Shown here: piece after piece, positions 15,138-24,855 of the stretch
Position numbering within the stretch: position 1 is the stretch's first letter
Layout: every line of letters begins with the position of its first letter
Assembly (NCBI GenBank): GCA_023954155.1
Contig: JAMLIO010000001.1
Location: 1 to 64,000 of the forward strand
Origin: Pseudobdellovibrionaceae bacterium
GTDB taxonomy: Bacteria > Bdellovibrionota > Bdellovibrionia > Bdellovibrionales > UBA1609
Direction of reading: 5' to 3'
DNA: 64,000 bases
The notes under the pieces: generated by a model
Told to the model about the DNA's origin: nothing
The model's database searches: none
What the model saw: the letters and a program-made list of their open reading frames with translations, nothing else
Made by a program: the position numbers and the translations under genes

Positions 15138-17114
15138 ATGGTAAGTAAGCGTATTCTAAATATATATAAATTATTTGTCCTTATCTGGGCTACACAGTTT
15201 GTAGCTATAGGGCCAAGCTACGCTTCTCGACAATGCTTGAAATACCTTGTTGATAATAAGAGCGGCATTAACATCACAGGTAACATCTCTATCTCTAGAA
15301 CAGAGTCTCGATCTGAAGAGGCCTCTTTTACGGGTTTCGTAGATAAGTTTCATATTAAACCTGATCTCAGCCAGAGACTTCTAAGTCAATTGAGCCTTTT
15401 AAACGAACGTGGGTCTCGCGATAATTTAACAGAGTTCCGTGTAGAAGAAAAAGCCATCATTACAAATAAGAATGCAGCTACTTTTTTAAATGAAACAGGT
15501 AAAGACTTATCACTGACTTGGCAACTGCGTGATGTACCTCCTCCAGGAAAACAGTTTTTAACAGTGACTGCGTATGGTAAGACCTTTCAATTTGCCAACG
15601 AAGGTTTACAACCTATTGTAGGTAAACTTCGTATCCGCAAATACTACTCACATGATCCAAATGGACAAAATCTACAGTCCGTATTTCCCAATATTTCTGC
15701 TCTAGAACTTAAGCTATCCAACATTGGTCGATTTGATAATACAGGAAAAGCTATTGTTGTTGAAAACGGCGTGTTTAAACCACGGATTTATATTTCAGAC
15801 TCCCAACTTGTTCAATTACTACAACTTGCCAGAGGTAAATTTGAAAGCCCCGAAGCCTTGCAAAAGCTGATCTCAGACATTGGGGAACTTAAAAATCCAG
15901 CCACACAACAAAACTTTAATAAACCTGAGCATGTCAAATATATGCTTGAAGCCTTAGAACTTTTGCAATCACAAGCTCCCAGATTATTAGAGACAGATAA
16001 AGTCATTGCTTACAACAGAAAGTCCTATTCGGCACTGGATAAAGAAGGCAACGAATACCAATTCACTTTAGATGAAAAGGTTCGCGTCTTTGCAGGCAAT
16101 CCTAAAATTTTATGTTGTAATTTAGAGAAGTATCTCAGCGAAAAGCCTTTGGAAATCTTACCTAGAGACTATGTGTTTGCAGAACTTAAATCTCCGATTT
16201 CTGAGAAACTCCAATATAGCAAAACTTACACGGCACTTTACTCCACACTTATTCGCGAACACTTTGGCACATTAAACCAAGGAAAATACTCTTTGAGTGC
16301 CAAAAAAATCTCTACTATTTTTGAAGAGAACTCAAACAGCATCATCGAAGAACGTGGTGCGCTTCTATGGTTGATTCGTGGAGCCAGTTTTTTCCCTGAA
16401 CCTCAGAACAGAAAAGGCATTGTGGAGCACGGGCAAGTTAAGATCGCCATCCCCTTTGAATATCAAACTCAAACTTATCGTATGGTGGTGGAATATAAGA
16501 CTGTAGTCACTACTAATGCCAAACGCGAAGCCTATGCTGACAAAATTCAAATCGTCGACCACGCAGGTCGCAAAGTCGATCTTAAGGACAGTGATATTAA
16601 AGATGTCTTACGATCCTTCAGAGACTTTTCAGATAAAGAGCTTGCTGGCCTTATGATTGAGGGTGTTCCTATCACTATCAAACCTAAAATCACAGCCGAT
16701 GAACTTAAGGCATATATTGACTTCTTTAATGACTTTTTCGTGAACTTTTCAAAGTCACCTAAAAACCCACGTGATCCAGAAATACTTCAACGCATTCACA
16801 CATCTAAACAGCTCAGCTGGTATATCAAAAAAATGAAGCTCCAAAATTTTCTAGCCTACACTTGGTCAAGAATACACAGAATCACTATGGGAGCTGCTAT
16901 TGGTGCCGCTGTGATTTGGTACTCTCCTTTTGCTGTCGAGAAGGCACCACCGCCACCACAACAGCAACCCATTGTTGAACAGTATATCATTGAGGTCAAA
17001 GAAGCCAATGGGGTGATCCGTTACTACGACACTCAAAAACAAGCGTTTGTCGAAAACGGCTCTTGGCCTTCACACTTCCAAGCCGTTCCTCTATCTGAAG
17101 TTCTTTTAGATTAA
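15138..17114 (+). CDS. Large exported hypothetical protein
   Basis: 658 residues, not recognised. A signal peptide or N-terminal anchor (IYKLFVLIWATQFVAIG, possible cleavage SYA|SRQ) leads into a long soluble region of mixed alpha/beta character. A hydrophobic segment near residue 590 (MGAAIGAAVIWYSPFAV) is followed by a proline/glutamine-rich stretch (APPPPQQQPIVEQ) and a small C-terminal part. It is therefore probably envelope-associated with a C-terminal membrane helix. Paired cysteines are few (LCCNL). The start at 15138 lacks a good ribosome binding site. A terminator follows at 17173. Confidence 0.75.
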   Translation: MVSKRILNIYKLFVLIWATQFVAIGPSYASRQCLKYLVDNKSGINITGNISISRTESRSEEASFTGFVDKFHIKPDLSQRLLSQLSLLNERGSRDNLTEFRVEEKAIITNKNAATFLNETGKDLSLTWQLRDVPPPGKQFLTVTAYGKTFQFANEGLQPIVGKLRIRKYYSHDPNGQNLQSVFPNISALELKLSNIGRFDNTGKAIVVENGVFKPRIYISDSQLVQLLQLARGKFESPEALQKLISDIGELKNPATQQNFNKPEHVKYMLEALELLQSQAPRLLETDKVIAYNRKSYSALDKEGNEYQFTLDEKVRVFAGNPKILCCNLEKYLSEKPLEILPRDYVFAELKSPISEKLQYSKTYTALYSTLIREHFGTLNQGKYSLSAKKISTIFEENSNSIIEERGALLWLIRGASFFPEPQNRKGIVEHGQVKIAIPFEYQTQTYRMVVEYKTVVTTNAKREAYADKIQIVDHAGRKVDLKDSDIKDVLRSFRDFSDKELAGLMIEGVPITIKPKITADELKAYIDFFNDFFVNFSKSPKNPRDPEILQRIHTSKQLSWYIKKMKLQNFLAYTWSRIHRITMGAAIGAAVIWYSPFAVEKAPPPPQQQPIVEQYIIEVKEANGVIRYYDTQKQAFVENGSWPSHFQAVPLSEVLLD

Positions 17115-17172
17115 ACACGGGTTTCCGCTCATGGAAACCGCAATACCTTTTTATTCAATAACGCAAAAAAAT

Positions 17173-17205
17173 AAAGGCACCCTTTTAGGAGTGCCTTTTG
17201 TTTTT
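17173..17205 (+). terminator. Intrinsic terminator after the 658-aa gene
   Basis: AAAGGCAC pairs with GTGCCTTT, followed by TTGTTTTT. Confidence 0.85.
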
Positions 17206-17207
17206 AA

Positions 17208-17238
17208 AACCAACATGAGTCTAAAAATCATGCTGGTT
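17208..17238 (-). terminator. Terminator of the dikinase operon
   Basis: On the minus strand AACCAGCATGA pairs with TCATGTTGGTT (one G-T pair), followed by TTAAAAACAAAA. It lies 17 bases past the stop of the dikinase gene; the downstream U tract is weak, so termination may rely on the adjacent opposite-strand hairpin too. Confidence 0.6.
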
Positions 17239-17254
17239 TGTTAAATACAATTTC

Positions 17255-18820
17255 TTATTTAATGATGTAAGGACGAGCTTGTTTAAATAAAACCACGTAC
17301 TCATCATTATCATTCTTATCTACTTTAAACTCGATATCTAAAGCAAATAAGTCATTATCTTTACCCAACAAAGGTTTAAAGTAGGTTTCTGCTTTTAAGC
17401 TTAAGTTGTAGATGTCCATGATGTGAGCGTCTGTAAGAACAGGAATATCGCTTTCTTGTGAAAGGATGGTGATTGTATCTACATCTACTGTAGAGTTCCC
17501 CATTCTCACGATTTCAGGTTGACCTGCTTTATTTGGAACTACGGCTCTTCTTTCTGGAAGCACACCTTCTGCTGGGTTTTCAACACTGTGTTCGTCGCCT
17601 CTTTGGGCTTCGATATACACACCTGCTAAGTCCCCTTTTTCATCAGCAATGTTTTTTGTAACCACAACACCACTTGCTAACTCATCATTAAAAGAAGGGT
17701 TGACCTGAATGCCCATATACACTTCGGAATGATCAATACCATAAAGCTGTCTTTCATCATAAGCTCTTCTGTTCCAGATAGAAGCCCAGACGGTTTTGAT
17801 CGCTTCTTCAAGTTCAACTAACTTATCTTCTTTGCTTCTTTCTTTGCCTTTTTTATTGTAAGGCTTGTAACTTTTTGAAGTGTAAAGACCTGCACCACTG
17901 AAATTTGGAAGATCTTCGGCGTTGGTAGAGCTTCTAAACTTTAAGTTTCTTAAATTCCCTTTTGTATTACGAAAGGTTTCAGCTTTAGCCAAAATCAATT
18001 CTAAAGATTTAACATCCATTGGAAACTCAGGTGACATGATCATAGCTTGTAGCTCTTCTAATTTTTCATTTCTATAAAGAGCTTCTTCTGCCGTGTTTAA
18101 TCTCTTGTCTGTTAAGATCGCACTGATAGCATCTTTGATTTTAGGATTTTGATCTAAAAATTGATTGTAGTAATAAAAAGGAATAGCAAAACCAGGACGA
18201 ACCACATCGCTACCCATAGCTTTTAAAAGTTCAGCATAGTTGGCGGCTTTTGATCCTACTTTATCGTGATCTTTCCAGCCAATGTCAGCATGATCAACAA
18301 TCTTGTTAAATGACAAGTCTGCCACGATCTCTACTTTTTCTAAAGCGGCCACTTCAGCAGAACATCTTGCATCGCTAGGAGTAGTTTTCTCAAGAACAAG
18401 CTCACGGCTCTCTCTTAACACTTTAATAAAAACAAAATCTCCGTTTTGAATAGTGGGGAAACACACTTCTAAAGCGGCTTCAAGATCACCACCACTGTTT
18501 GCAACACAGTCTGCGCCAGAAATATCGGCATTAGGAATGCCCCAATCCTTGGCTTTAATAGCAATATGAGAACTTCTAGGCTGTTTCACCAATGTGATCA
18601 CACCAGAAACTGTAGAAAGTTCTGCTGGGAAGAAGGTGAACACAGGCACAGAGCTAAGGTTAAGAGCCTTAAACTCATTAGAAGATTCTGAAGTGACAAG
18701 AGTCAAATAACCACAACGCTCGCCTTCATTAAAGATGTCGCGCTTTCCACCGCTTATGACTTCTGCATAGGCAGAGCCCGTAAAGCTTAAAACTAATAGT
18801 GCTACAAACAATTTTTTCAT
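17255..18820 (-). CDS. Exported phosphohistidine/ATP-grasp dikinase (PPDK_N, GWD-like order)
   Basis: 521 residues with a signal peptide (cleavage near AYA|EVI). Residues about 70-100 hold a PEP-utiliser-type swivelling motif, QPRSSHIAIKAKDWGIPNA, with candidate phosphohistidine His85. From residue 188 on is a PEP/pyruvate-binding ATP-grasp domain: VGSKAANYAEL (188-198), FRSSTNAEDLPNFSGAGLYT (from 295), VWASIWNRRAY, ASGVVVTKN and the final DIEFKV...KQARPYIIK. No C-terminal PEP-binding barrel is present, and the His domain precedes the ATP-grasp. That is the order in alpha-glucan water dikinases, not PEP synthase. It may phosphorylate a glycan or protein outside the cytoplasm; acceptor unknown. 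Last gene of a three-gene operon, AAGGAG site upstream. Confidence 0.85.
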   Translation of the reverse strand: MKKLFVALLVLSFTGSAYAEVISGGKRDIFNEGERCGYLTLVTSESSNEFKALNLSSVPVFTFFPAELSTVSGVITLVKQPRSSHIAIKAKDWGIPNADISGADCVANSGGDLEAALEVCFPTIQNGDFVFIKVLRESRELVLEKTTPSDARCSAEVAALEKVEIVADLSFNKIVDHADIGWKDHDKVGSKAANYAELLKAMGSDVVRPGFAIPFYYYNQFLDQNPKIKDAISAILTDKRLNTAEEALYRNEKLEELQAMIMSPEFPMDVKSLELILAKAETFRNTKGNLRNLKFRSSTNAEDLPNFSGAGLYTSKSYKPYNKKGKERSKEDKLVELEEAIKTVWASIWNRRAYDERQLYGIDHSEVYMGIQVNPSFNDELASGVVVTKNIADEKGDLAGVYIEAQRGDEHSVENPAEGVLPERRAVVPNKAGQPEIVRMGNSTVDVDTITILSQESDIPVLTDAHIMDIYNLSLKAETYFKPLLGKDNDLFALDIEFKVDKNDNDEYVVLFKQARPYIIK

Positions 18821-18848
18821 TTTTTTTCTCTCCTTAGAAAATATAATT

Positions 18849-20249
18849 TTAATCCATTTTATCTAAAATATGATTGAACAAACTGATGGCTGAAGATCTG
18901 AGTGTGTCGTCTAACATGCCATCCATGTGTGAATCGACTTGTTTCCATTTCTCTACGTAAGGGTCATAGGCTGCTTTAATGTTGCCCATGATTTCAGATA
19001 ACATGTCGTCATATAAAACTTCATAGTCATCAAAGTCAGAAGGAACCTCTGAAGCGGATACAATGGATGAGCTTGCTAACATTCCTTCCATATAAAGAAT
19101 ATTTTGAATAAGAACCGTAAGGTCACCAATGTTTGTGCTGTTAATCGCGTTTTGATCAATATAGGCTCTTACTTTTTGAAATAAGAATGCAGAGGCGGTC
19201 AGTGTATATGCGTAGCCTAAATACTTCTCACCCAATTTCACAGCATCCGTAGGTAAAGCATTTCTTACAGTAAGTAGTTCTTGTGAATACGCCACCAAAT
19301 CCTCTAAAGCAGGGCTCTTCTTATCAATACGTGCTAGGGCCACAGGTGTGATCTTGGCTTTTTTAGCCACATAGTTGATGTCCGCAACTCCACGCGAGAA
19401 GTAACTTAGAATCAAATTTTTGATCTCTACAAGTTCTGGATTGGATTTTTGTTTTAAGTAGTTATCAATCAAACCTACGATTTCAGGAGTCAATTGATTA
19501 TGAATACTGTCTCTGATGAATTTGATTTGTTTGACTTGTTGTGAACTCACGGTGTGACTCTTTGAACCACCAGGACCATAAGTCTCATATAGAGAAGTGG
19601 CCTTGTCGCGAATTCTTGTGAAGTTGTTAGACTCTACTAATGAGCTGGAGTTTACCAGTCTTGCTAAAAGCAAAAAATCTATTTCTGATGGTGCTACTGA
19701 AATAAAAAAGTCTACAAACTCTTGGGCATATTGAATTTCAAATTCTGCACCCGCAACACCTCTTAAAGCAAAACTTCTTGCAAGTTTTGAAGATGGGTTT
19801 TTAGCAATATAAAGCTTTTCTAGGTTCCAGTTCTGAACCATTTGTTTGGCTCTGGCAAAAACCTGTGGATTCCCTTGGGCGACAGAAACCAACGCCTCTA
19901 CCCCTTGATCTGAACTTAAGTTGGCAGCGTTCGCATCACCAAGCAAGGCTTCTGCTCTTAACTCATAGTAATTTGTTGCAAACAGGTTTCCAGTATAAAT
20001 CCCATGCTCACGAAGTAAGTCTTGCGCCACTTTATTTCTGAAAGCCGATTGAAAAATAAATCCACCACCTGAACTGGCCCATTGGTTATATGAGATTCTT
20101 TTTGATCTCATTTGCATCATGTTTGGGCCAAAAGGACCTTTAGATTCTTTTTCAAGAGCTTGAAAGTAAGAGGCGATATCGGCGGCGTACGTGGGAACAC
20201 TGAACGCCGACAAACATAAGACCATAAATAAACTATTTAATGCTCTCAT
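18849..20249 (-). CDS. Exported helical protein, partner of the dikinase
   Basis: 466 residues with a signal peptide (cleavage near TYA|ADI). The rest appears almost entirely alpha-helical. A segment GPGGSKSHTVSSQQVKQIK followed by RDSIHNQLTPEIVGLIDNYL stands out as likely conserved and polar. I do not recognise a named domain. The ATG follows the stop of the L,D-transpeptidase by one base, so translation is coupled, and the dikinase starts 28 bases after its end. It may be the helical region that in larger dikinases is fused to the catalytic parts; that is inference. Confidence 0.75.
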   Translation of the reverse strand: MRALNSLFMVLCLSAFSVPTYAADIASYFQALEKESKGPFGPNMMQMRSKRISYNQWASSGGGFIFQSAFRNKVAQDLLREHGIYTGNLFATNYYELRAEALLGDANAANLSSDQGVEALVSVAQGNPQVFARAKQMVQNWNLEKLYIAKNPSSKLARSFALRGVAGAEFEIQYAQEFVDFFISVAPSEIDFLLLARLVNSSSLVESNNFTRIRDKATSLYETYGPGGSKSHTVSSQQVKQIKFIRDSIHNQLTPEIVGLIDNYLKQKSNPELVEIKNLILSYFSRGVADINYVAKKAKITPVALARIDKKSPALEDLVAYSQELLTVRNALPTDAVKLGEKYLGYAYTLTASAFLFQKVRAYIDQNAINSTNIGDLTVLIQNILYMEGMLASSSIVSASEVPSDFDDYEVLYDDMLSEIMGNIKAAYDPYVEKWKQVDSHMDGMLDDTLRSSAISLFNHILDKMD

Positions 20250-20250
20250 C

Positions 20251-22062
20251 TTATCTGATCTCCGCTAAAATTTGTTGCTTTTCGCTTTCAAAAGCTTTTC
20301 CACCGCAGGCTTCTTGATTTGAAAATGGAGCACAACCTTTTGTTCTGCCAATCAGTCTTACAAATCTTTTGCTTAAGGATCTAGAGCCTCCACCATTTAA
20401 GCCAGAGTTGAACCCTTTGATTTTGTTAGATGTAAACATCTGAATCTTATCTTTTTCGTAGTTCTGTTCGTACAGTGGAAAACTGCCTTCAACAGTGTAG
20501 CTTGTTTTCACGCGTCCACGAGATCTTTCTGTAAAATAATCCTCTACAGTTTGAATTGAAATGGAAGGATTGATGATACGCAAACCACTCTTATCAAAAA
20601 CATTTTTACCAAATAGTTTGGAGTAATAATCAATAAGATCCACACTGGCCTCTAAACCTTGTCCTTCTCTTTTGTCTAATCCTGAAGAGCCTTTAAGAGA
20701 GTAAGTGATGTAATAAGTTACACCCACAGCCACTGGGTTTCCTTCACCCGTAAGATCATAAATGTCGAAATCCGCAGAACTGTTACCAAACCAAAAGACT
20801 TTTTTCATCTTATCGTTTTCAACAGGCATACTTTGACGAAGTTCCCAAACATGTCCAATAGGAAGTCTTAAGCAACCATGGGATACTCCACCTCTTTTAA
20901 CAGACCAGAAAGCAGCATGTGAACCAGGTATATTTAAAGCTTTCTTTTGTGATGAGTTAGGCCATAAACGCACTGCTGGGTTATGGAAACCGTTACCAAC
21001 TCCTTCGTAATCCATTTTAGGTGCAAAACCATAATAGGGTTCGCTACGAATGTTATCTACTGCACTTCTAGAACCACCATCTGTGAAGTTGGCCAAACCT
21101 GCCGTCGCAAATTGATTGATTTTATGCTTGTACTTATCAGAAGTTGTCCCCTCAAGAGAACCTGTAGGGTAAATGGTAGTCACCTCAACATACGATAATG
21201 AACAGTCATTTAAACTGTTACAACTCTTAGCATCGACAAGTTGACCATTGTCAGCAAGAGTACGGATGTCATATTTACCATCTGTTACAGATTCAAAAAG
21301 TGCGTAGGTGGCTTTTACAAAACCTTCATCGCTAAGCACAGTAGCCTGATCAATAAGATTAGAAAGTTGAGACAATTCGGCATTGTTTAATTTTCTAGTA
21401 AGATTGATTCTTCCCATTAACATCTTATTCACTAAAACCATTGCTTCTTGAGTGCTAGATTTAGCAATACCAGAGTTCACAGTAGAAACGTTTTCGTCTC
21501 TCCATTTTAAGAACTCACGAGCAAGATCGATACGTACATCAAACGTACGTGCGGAGTTAAGTTGCTTTAAAGCTTTTAAACTCTCAGCATATAACTGTTC
21601 TTTTGTGATTTTTCTGGCATCAAAGTCTTCGACTGCATTTAAAACACCAGAGTTTAACACGGCATTAAAATTTTCTAAGTGAGGAAAGACCACCGCTTTA
21701 CTGGGGCTAACATCAATATACTTGTCAGCGACAAGTTTATTGTAAAAGTCTTTACGAGTTTTAAGATCATAAAGATAATCATAAACGGTCTGCTCATCTA
21801 AAATCAGACTCACACGTGTTTGGTTTCCTCTTGAAACACGAATGTGTATGCGGTTGGGCTCTTGCACTCTGGGGATAAAACCCGTGTAAAAACTAGGATA
21901 ATACCCATTCAGGGCTCCGTTTCCACCCGTCCAACTCACACCCCACACGGGTAACTGCTCGTTGTATTCTTCTACACTCATAGCCTGAGCCACATTGACT
22001 CCGCCTACGAGTATTGCGCTCGCACACATAAACACATACACCTTCTTGGCATAGCTCTTCAT
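20251..22062 (-). CDS. L,D-transpeptidase (YkuD domain) protein
   Basis: 603 residues with a signal peptide (cleavage near AQA|MSV). The catalytic YkuD motif is at residues 382-400: SHAAFWSVKRGGVSHGCLRL, with nucleophile Cys397 and His395. The family cuts and rejoins peptidoglycan stem peptides, forming 3-3 cross-links or attaching proteins. A long N-terminal helical region (about 90-260) and a C-terminal region with four further cysteines (CNSLNDC, GCAPFSNQEACGG) are unusual additions. First gene of the operon with the helical protein and dikinase; AGGAG site nine bases upstream. In a predator it may act on self or prey wall. Confidence 0.88.
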   Translation of the reverse strand: MKSYAKKVYVFMCASAILVGGVNVAQAMSVEEYNEQLPVWGVSWTGGNGALNGYYPSFYTGFIPRVQEPNRIHIRVSRGNQTRVSLILDEQTVYDYLYDLKTRKDFYNKLVADKYIDVSPSKAVVFPHLENFNAVLNSGVLNAVEDFDARKITKEQLYAESLKALKQLNSARTFDVRIDLAREFLKWRDENVSTVNSGIAKSSTQEAMVLVNKMLMGRINLTRKLNNAELSQLSNLIDQATVLSDEGFVKATYALFESVTDGKYDIRTLADNGQLVDAKSCNSLNDCSLSYVEVTTIYPTGSLEGTTSDKYKHKINQFATAGLANFTDGGSRSAVDNIRSEPYYGFAPKMDYEGVGNGFHNPAVRLWPNSSQKKALNIPGSHAAFWSVKRGGVSHGCLRLPIGHVWELRQSMPVENDKMKKVFWFGNSSADFDIYDLTGEGNPVAVGVTYYITYSLKGSSGLDKREGQGLEASVDLIDYYSKLFGKNVFDKSGLRIINPSISIQTVEDYFTERSRGRVKTSYTVEGSFPLYEQNYEKDKIQMFTSNKIKGFNSGLNGGGSRSLSKRFVRLIGRTKGCAPFSNQEACGGKAFESEKQQILAEIR

Positions 22063-22553
22063 ACTTTGATCTCCTGTTAATTTGGTCTTTTGAATGGGCC
22101 ATTGTTATCCAAATGTGCGTAAAAAATCAGCAATAATCAGGGGGCGTAAAAATATTATAAAAGGAGTTTTACAGGATTTTCTTAAAAGCAAATAAACGGG
22201 TATATAGCCATAAGTTTTTGAAAAGAAGTAAAAACAAAACGGCTTAACTCTTGCAGAAAAAACTTGGCATGATGTCTCGGCCCCTTTAATTCCCATACAA
22301 AGGTCCGAAATTGTCTCCGTACAAAATTACACTAAAGTGGCCTTATTTCTTTGCCATGATCACCTCAAATGACCTTTAGAGGGTTGCGTCCTAGCAGGTC
22401 AGTACGCCAGTGGTATCTAAAGTTTTATCTTCTTTAAAATACACATCCTAATTTGTGTTTTTCTCTAAACACCACACCATAGTCTAGCCGTTTACGCTTA
22501 AGCGACCACCCAGACTCTTACGATAAGTCCCTATCACATCTAGGGGATTTACT
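22063..22553. other. Divergent intergenic region, 490 bp
   Basis: No supported gene. It separates the minus-strand LDT operon from the plus-strand SxxK lipoprotein and must contain both promoters. I see no convincing -35/-10 pair, repeat or structured RNA. Confidence 0.4.
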
Positions 22554-23639
22554 ATGTTGCGCTCAAAGCTTTTCTCTTCACTATGTATGGCTCTATTTTT
22601 AACTACACCTTTAATATTTGTAGGCTGCGGTGACAATCTCACACCTCAAGGCAGTCAAATAGAACAAGAGACTGGTTCAGACATCCCTGAAGATTCTGAT
22701 GGCGACAACACTGGCTCTGATCGTGAAGAGCCCACAACCCCGACTGTAACTCTGGGCAGCCCAGAATCTGATCCCAACTTTGGTACTTTACCGAATGGCA
22801 CCAAATTGACCTCCATCAAAGTCAGTGGCGTCGCTTTAAAGTTAATCACAGGTACAGGAAACACACTCACAAGTGCAAAATATCAAGAGTATCAGAAACT
22901 CAGATCCGCTTCAGAAACACAAGCTAACCATTTAGTGCAATGGACTTTTGCGAATTTAGAGACAGGTCAAATTTTAGCTCGCAGCGCTTCAGCTCATAAA
23001 AAATACTTTGGGGCTTCAAGTTCTAAGATTTTTGTGGGTGCCGCGCAACTGGATAAACATAAAGGTTCCATTACTGCAAAGCAGTTACAACAAATGGCGG
23101 ACATGATTGTGGTGTCTTCTAATACGGCTTGGACTAATATGCAAAAAGACATCGGTGATGGAGATGCCAATAAAGGTCGTGAGCGCATTCATCAGTTCAC
23201 CCAAAGAATGGGTTACACATTGACCCGTGGCTTTCAAGGTTATTGGGGAAGTGTACATGGCAATGAGCTTGTGCCAGACGAAACAGCCGAAATGCTTTTT
23301 GATACCTACCACAATCAATACCCAGGGGCCGAGACTTTATGGAAGATGATGTACACGTGCCGTACTGGTGCAAATCGTGGACTTAAATATATTCCAAAAA
23401 ATATTTATGTAGGCGGAAAAACAGGAACTTACAGTGGACCGACCGAAAACCCTGAAACAGGTCGCAGTCACAACGTAAACATGAAAAATCATGTTCTGAC
23501 CTTTAATATTCACGGCACCCAATATGGTCTTGTGATCTTTGCTAATAATGGATCTGATGAGTCTGTCGCCCTTTTAGCTGGCGGTTTAGTACAAGACACT
23601 TTGCTAAGTTCAAAAACCATGGCCTCACACATGTGGTGA
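22554..23639 (+). CDS. Serine beta-lactamase/transpeptidase-fold lipoprotein
   Basis: 361 residues. Lipobox FVGC, then a Ser/Asp/Glu/Thr-rich linker (about 25-75) and a penicillin-interacting domain. The three active-site motifs are in order: SSSK (SxxK, near residue 155), SSNTAW (SxN) and GGKTGT (KTG). The class A beta-lactamase-like fold suggests a beta-lactamase, D,D-peptidase or endopeptidase anchored in the envelope. The long linker and lipid anchor would let it reach the wall. It is divergent from the L,D-transpeptidase operon, so this is a wall-enzyme neighbourhood. AGGGGA ribosome binding site. Confidence 0.85.
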   Translation: MLRSKLFSSLCMALFLTTPLIFVGCGDNLTPQGSQIEQETGSDIPEDSDGDNTGSDREEPTTPTVTLGSPESDPNFGTLPNGTKLTSIKVSGVALKLITGTGNTLTSAKYQEYQKLRSASETQANHLVQWTFANLETGQILARSASAHKKYFGASSSKIFVGAAQLDKHKGSITAKQLQQMADMIVVSSNTAWTNMQKDIGDGDANKGRERIHQFTQRMGYTLTRGFQGYWGSVHGNELVPDETAEMLFDTYHNQYPGAETLWKMMYTCRTGANRGLKYIPKNIYVGGKTGTYSGPTENPETGRSHNVNMKNHVLTFNIHGTQYGLVIFANNGSDESVALLAGGLVQDTLLSSKTMASHMW

Positions 23640-23837
23640 TCCCAGATGAACTGTTAAAGTCCTTGGATTATTATATGTGCACAGAACTAAAATCTGTTGC
23701 ACGACATACACACCTTAACACGTTCAGTGTCTCTTAACGCTGTTTGCTGAGCCCATTTTTTTGTGCCTCTCGGAACCATCTTAAGTTATATCTGAGCGCA
23801 GATTTCTATTCTGTTTAAACTCTTGAAGGAGCGCTCT

Positions 23838-24755
23838 GTGATAACTACCAAAAGATTCATGCTTTTTATTTTGTTTTTTTCTTACACAAGCATAAACCAT
23901 TTATCTATGGCCTTAGCCCAAGACACTCGTTCAGAACTTTTTTATCAAACCTATCAAGGTGAGCAGTTTATAGATGCGATCGTCAATTACAATCAATACA
24001 AACATGATGCTAGCCGTAGCAGCTCCTTGCCTGATTTTAATTACTCCGACATCTCTTTAAAGTTAGCCTATGAATATGGATTGCTAGATATGATTTCCGT
24101 GTACGGAAGCTTAAACCTTGGAAAAGAAAAGATAGATGACCTCTTTCAATTCAACGGATTAAGTTCTCTGAACCTGGGAGCCAAATATAGATTTAAATTT
24201 CAATCCAGTTCGTTCTTTTCAAGAATGAATTTGGGATTAGGAATCTGGGATAAGTTAGACTGTTCCGCAGGAGGTCCGACTACACCTGTAAAATGTAATC
24301 GTATCGATCAGAGCATCAATCTCAGTTTACTTGCTGGGTACATGTTTCAATTTGAAGAGGCCTATCTTGGTTTTTCTATCGAATCAGGGATTTTTTCTAC
24401 AAAAGGAAAAACAGACCTTGCTGGTGGTAGTGAATTTAAAAAATCTCCTTCATCCATTGCTACTATTTTCTATGAGAAAATTCTTGGAGATTCCATCTGG
24501 GGTGGTTCTCTACAATATATCCGCTCTTCTTTTGGTGGGCACGAAGGAGACTCTTTGGCTTCAGGACTCTTCTTTAATAAGGATAGCGAATATGTGCAGT
24601 TCGCTAGAGTGAAAACCTACGCTCGCATCCCCATCCTCCCTGAGTTACACCTCTTAGGTGAGGTTCATTACAACTATATCCTCAAGCAAGACTCCTCAGA
24701 TTTCGATGGAGGTTATGGCTTAGGTGCGAAAGCAGGGGTACGCTACTCCTTCTAG
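23838..24755 (+). CDS. Outer-membrane beta-barrel protein
   Basis: About 305 residues. After a signal peptide (cleavage near ALA|QDT) the protein shows alternating strands (SLKLAYEYGLLDMISVYGSLNLG, SLNLGAKYRFKF) and ends KAGVRYSF with a terminal Phe, the signature of a BAM-assembled barrel. Probably 12 or so strands; no known substrate. The frame is open from TTG 23823, but AAGGAG (23826-23831) is seven bases before GTG 23838, so I place the start there. No obvious operon partners. Confidence 0.82.
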   Translation: MITTKRFMLFILFFSYTSINHLSMALAQDTRSELFYQTYQGEQFIDAIVNYNQYKHDASRSSSLPDFNYSDISLKLAYEYGLLDMISVYGSLNLGKEKIDDLFQFNGLSSLNLGAKYRFKFQSSSFFSRMNLGLGIWDKLDCSAGGPTTPVKCNRIDQSINLSLLAGYMFQFEEAYLGFSIESGIFSTKGKTDLAGGSEFKKSPSSIATIFYEKILGDSIWGGSLQYIRSSFGGHEGDSLASGLFFNKDSEYVQFARVKTYARIPILPELHLLGEVHYNYILKQDSSDFDGGYGLGAKAGVRYSF

Positions 24756-24785
24756 TCAGTAAGCATTGATCATTGCCACAATAGG

Positions 24786-24823
24786 GCTAAAATAGCTTTA
24801 AAGTTTTTCCTCTTTATTAGGTC
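24786..24823. repeat. 38-bp direct repeat, copy 1
   Basis: Starts GCTAAAATAGC and ends CTCTTTATTAGGTC. It matches the second copy (24856-24893) at 32 of 38 positions with no gap; the copies are 70 bp apart. Confidence 0.85.
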
Positions 24824-24855
24824 GGGAATGTCAAAACGGCTTTTGCAACGGCTAA

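Noticed and set aside
23677-23702. Stem-loop GTGCACAGA/TCTGTTGCAC after the SxxK lipoprotein gene
   Set aside because: A bulged stem without a T tract, so not called as a terminator.
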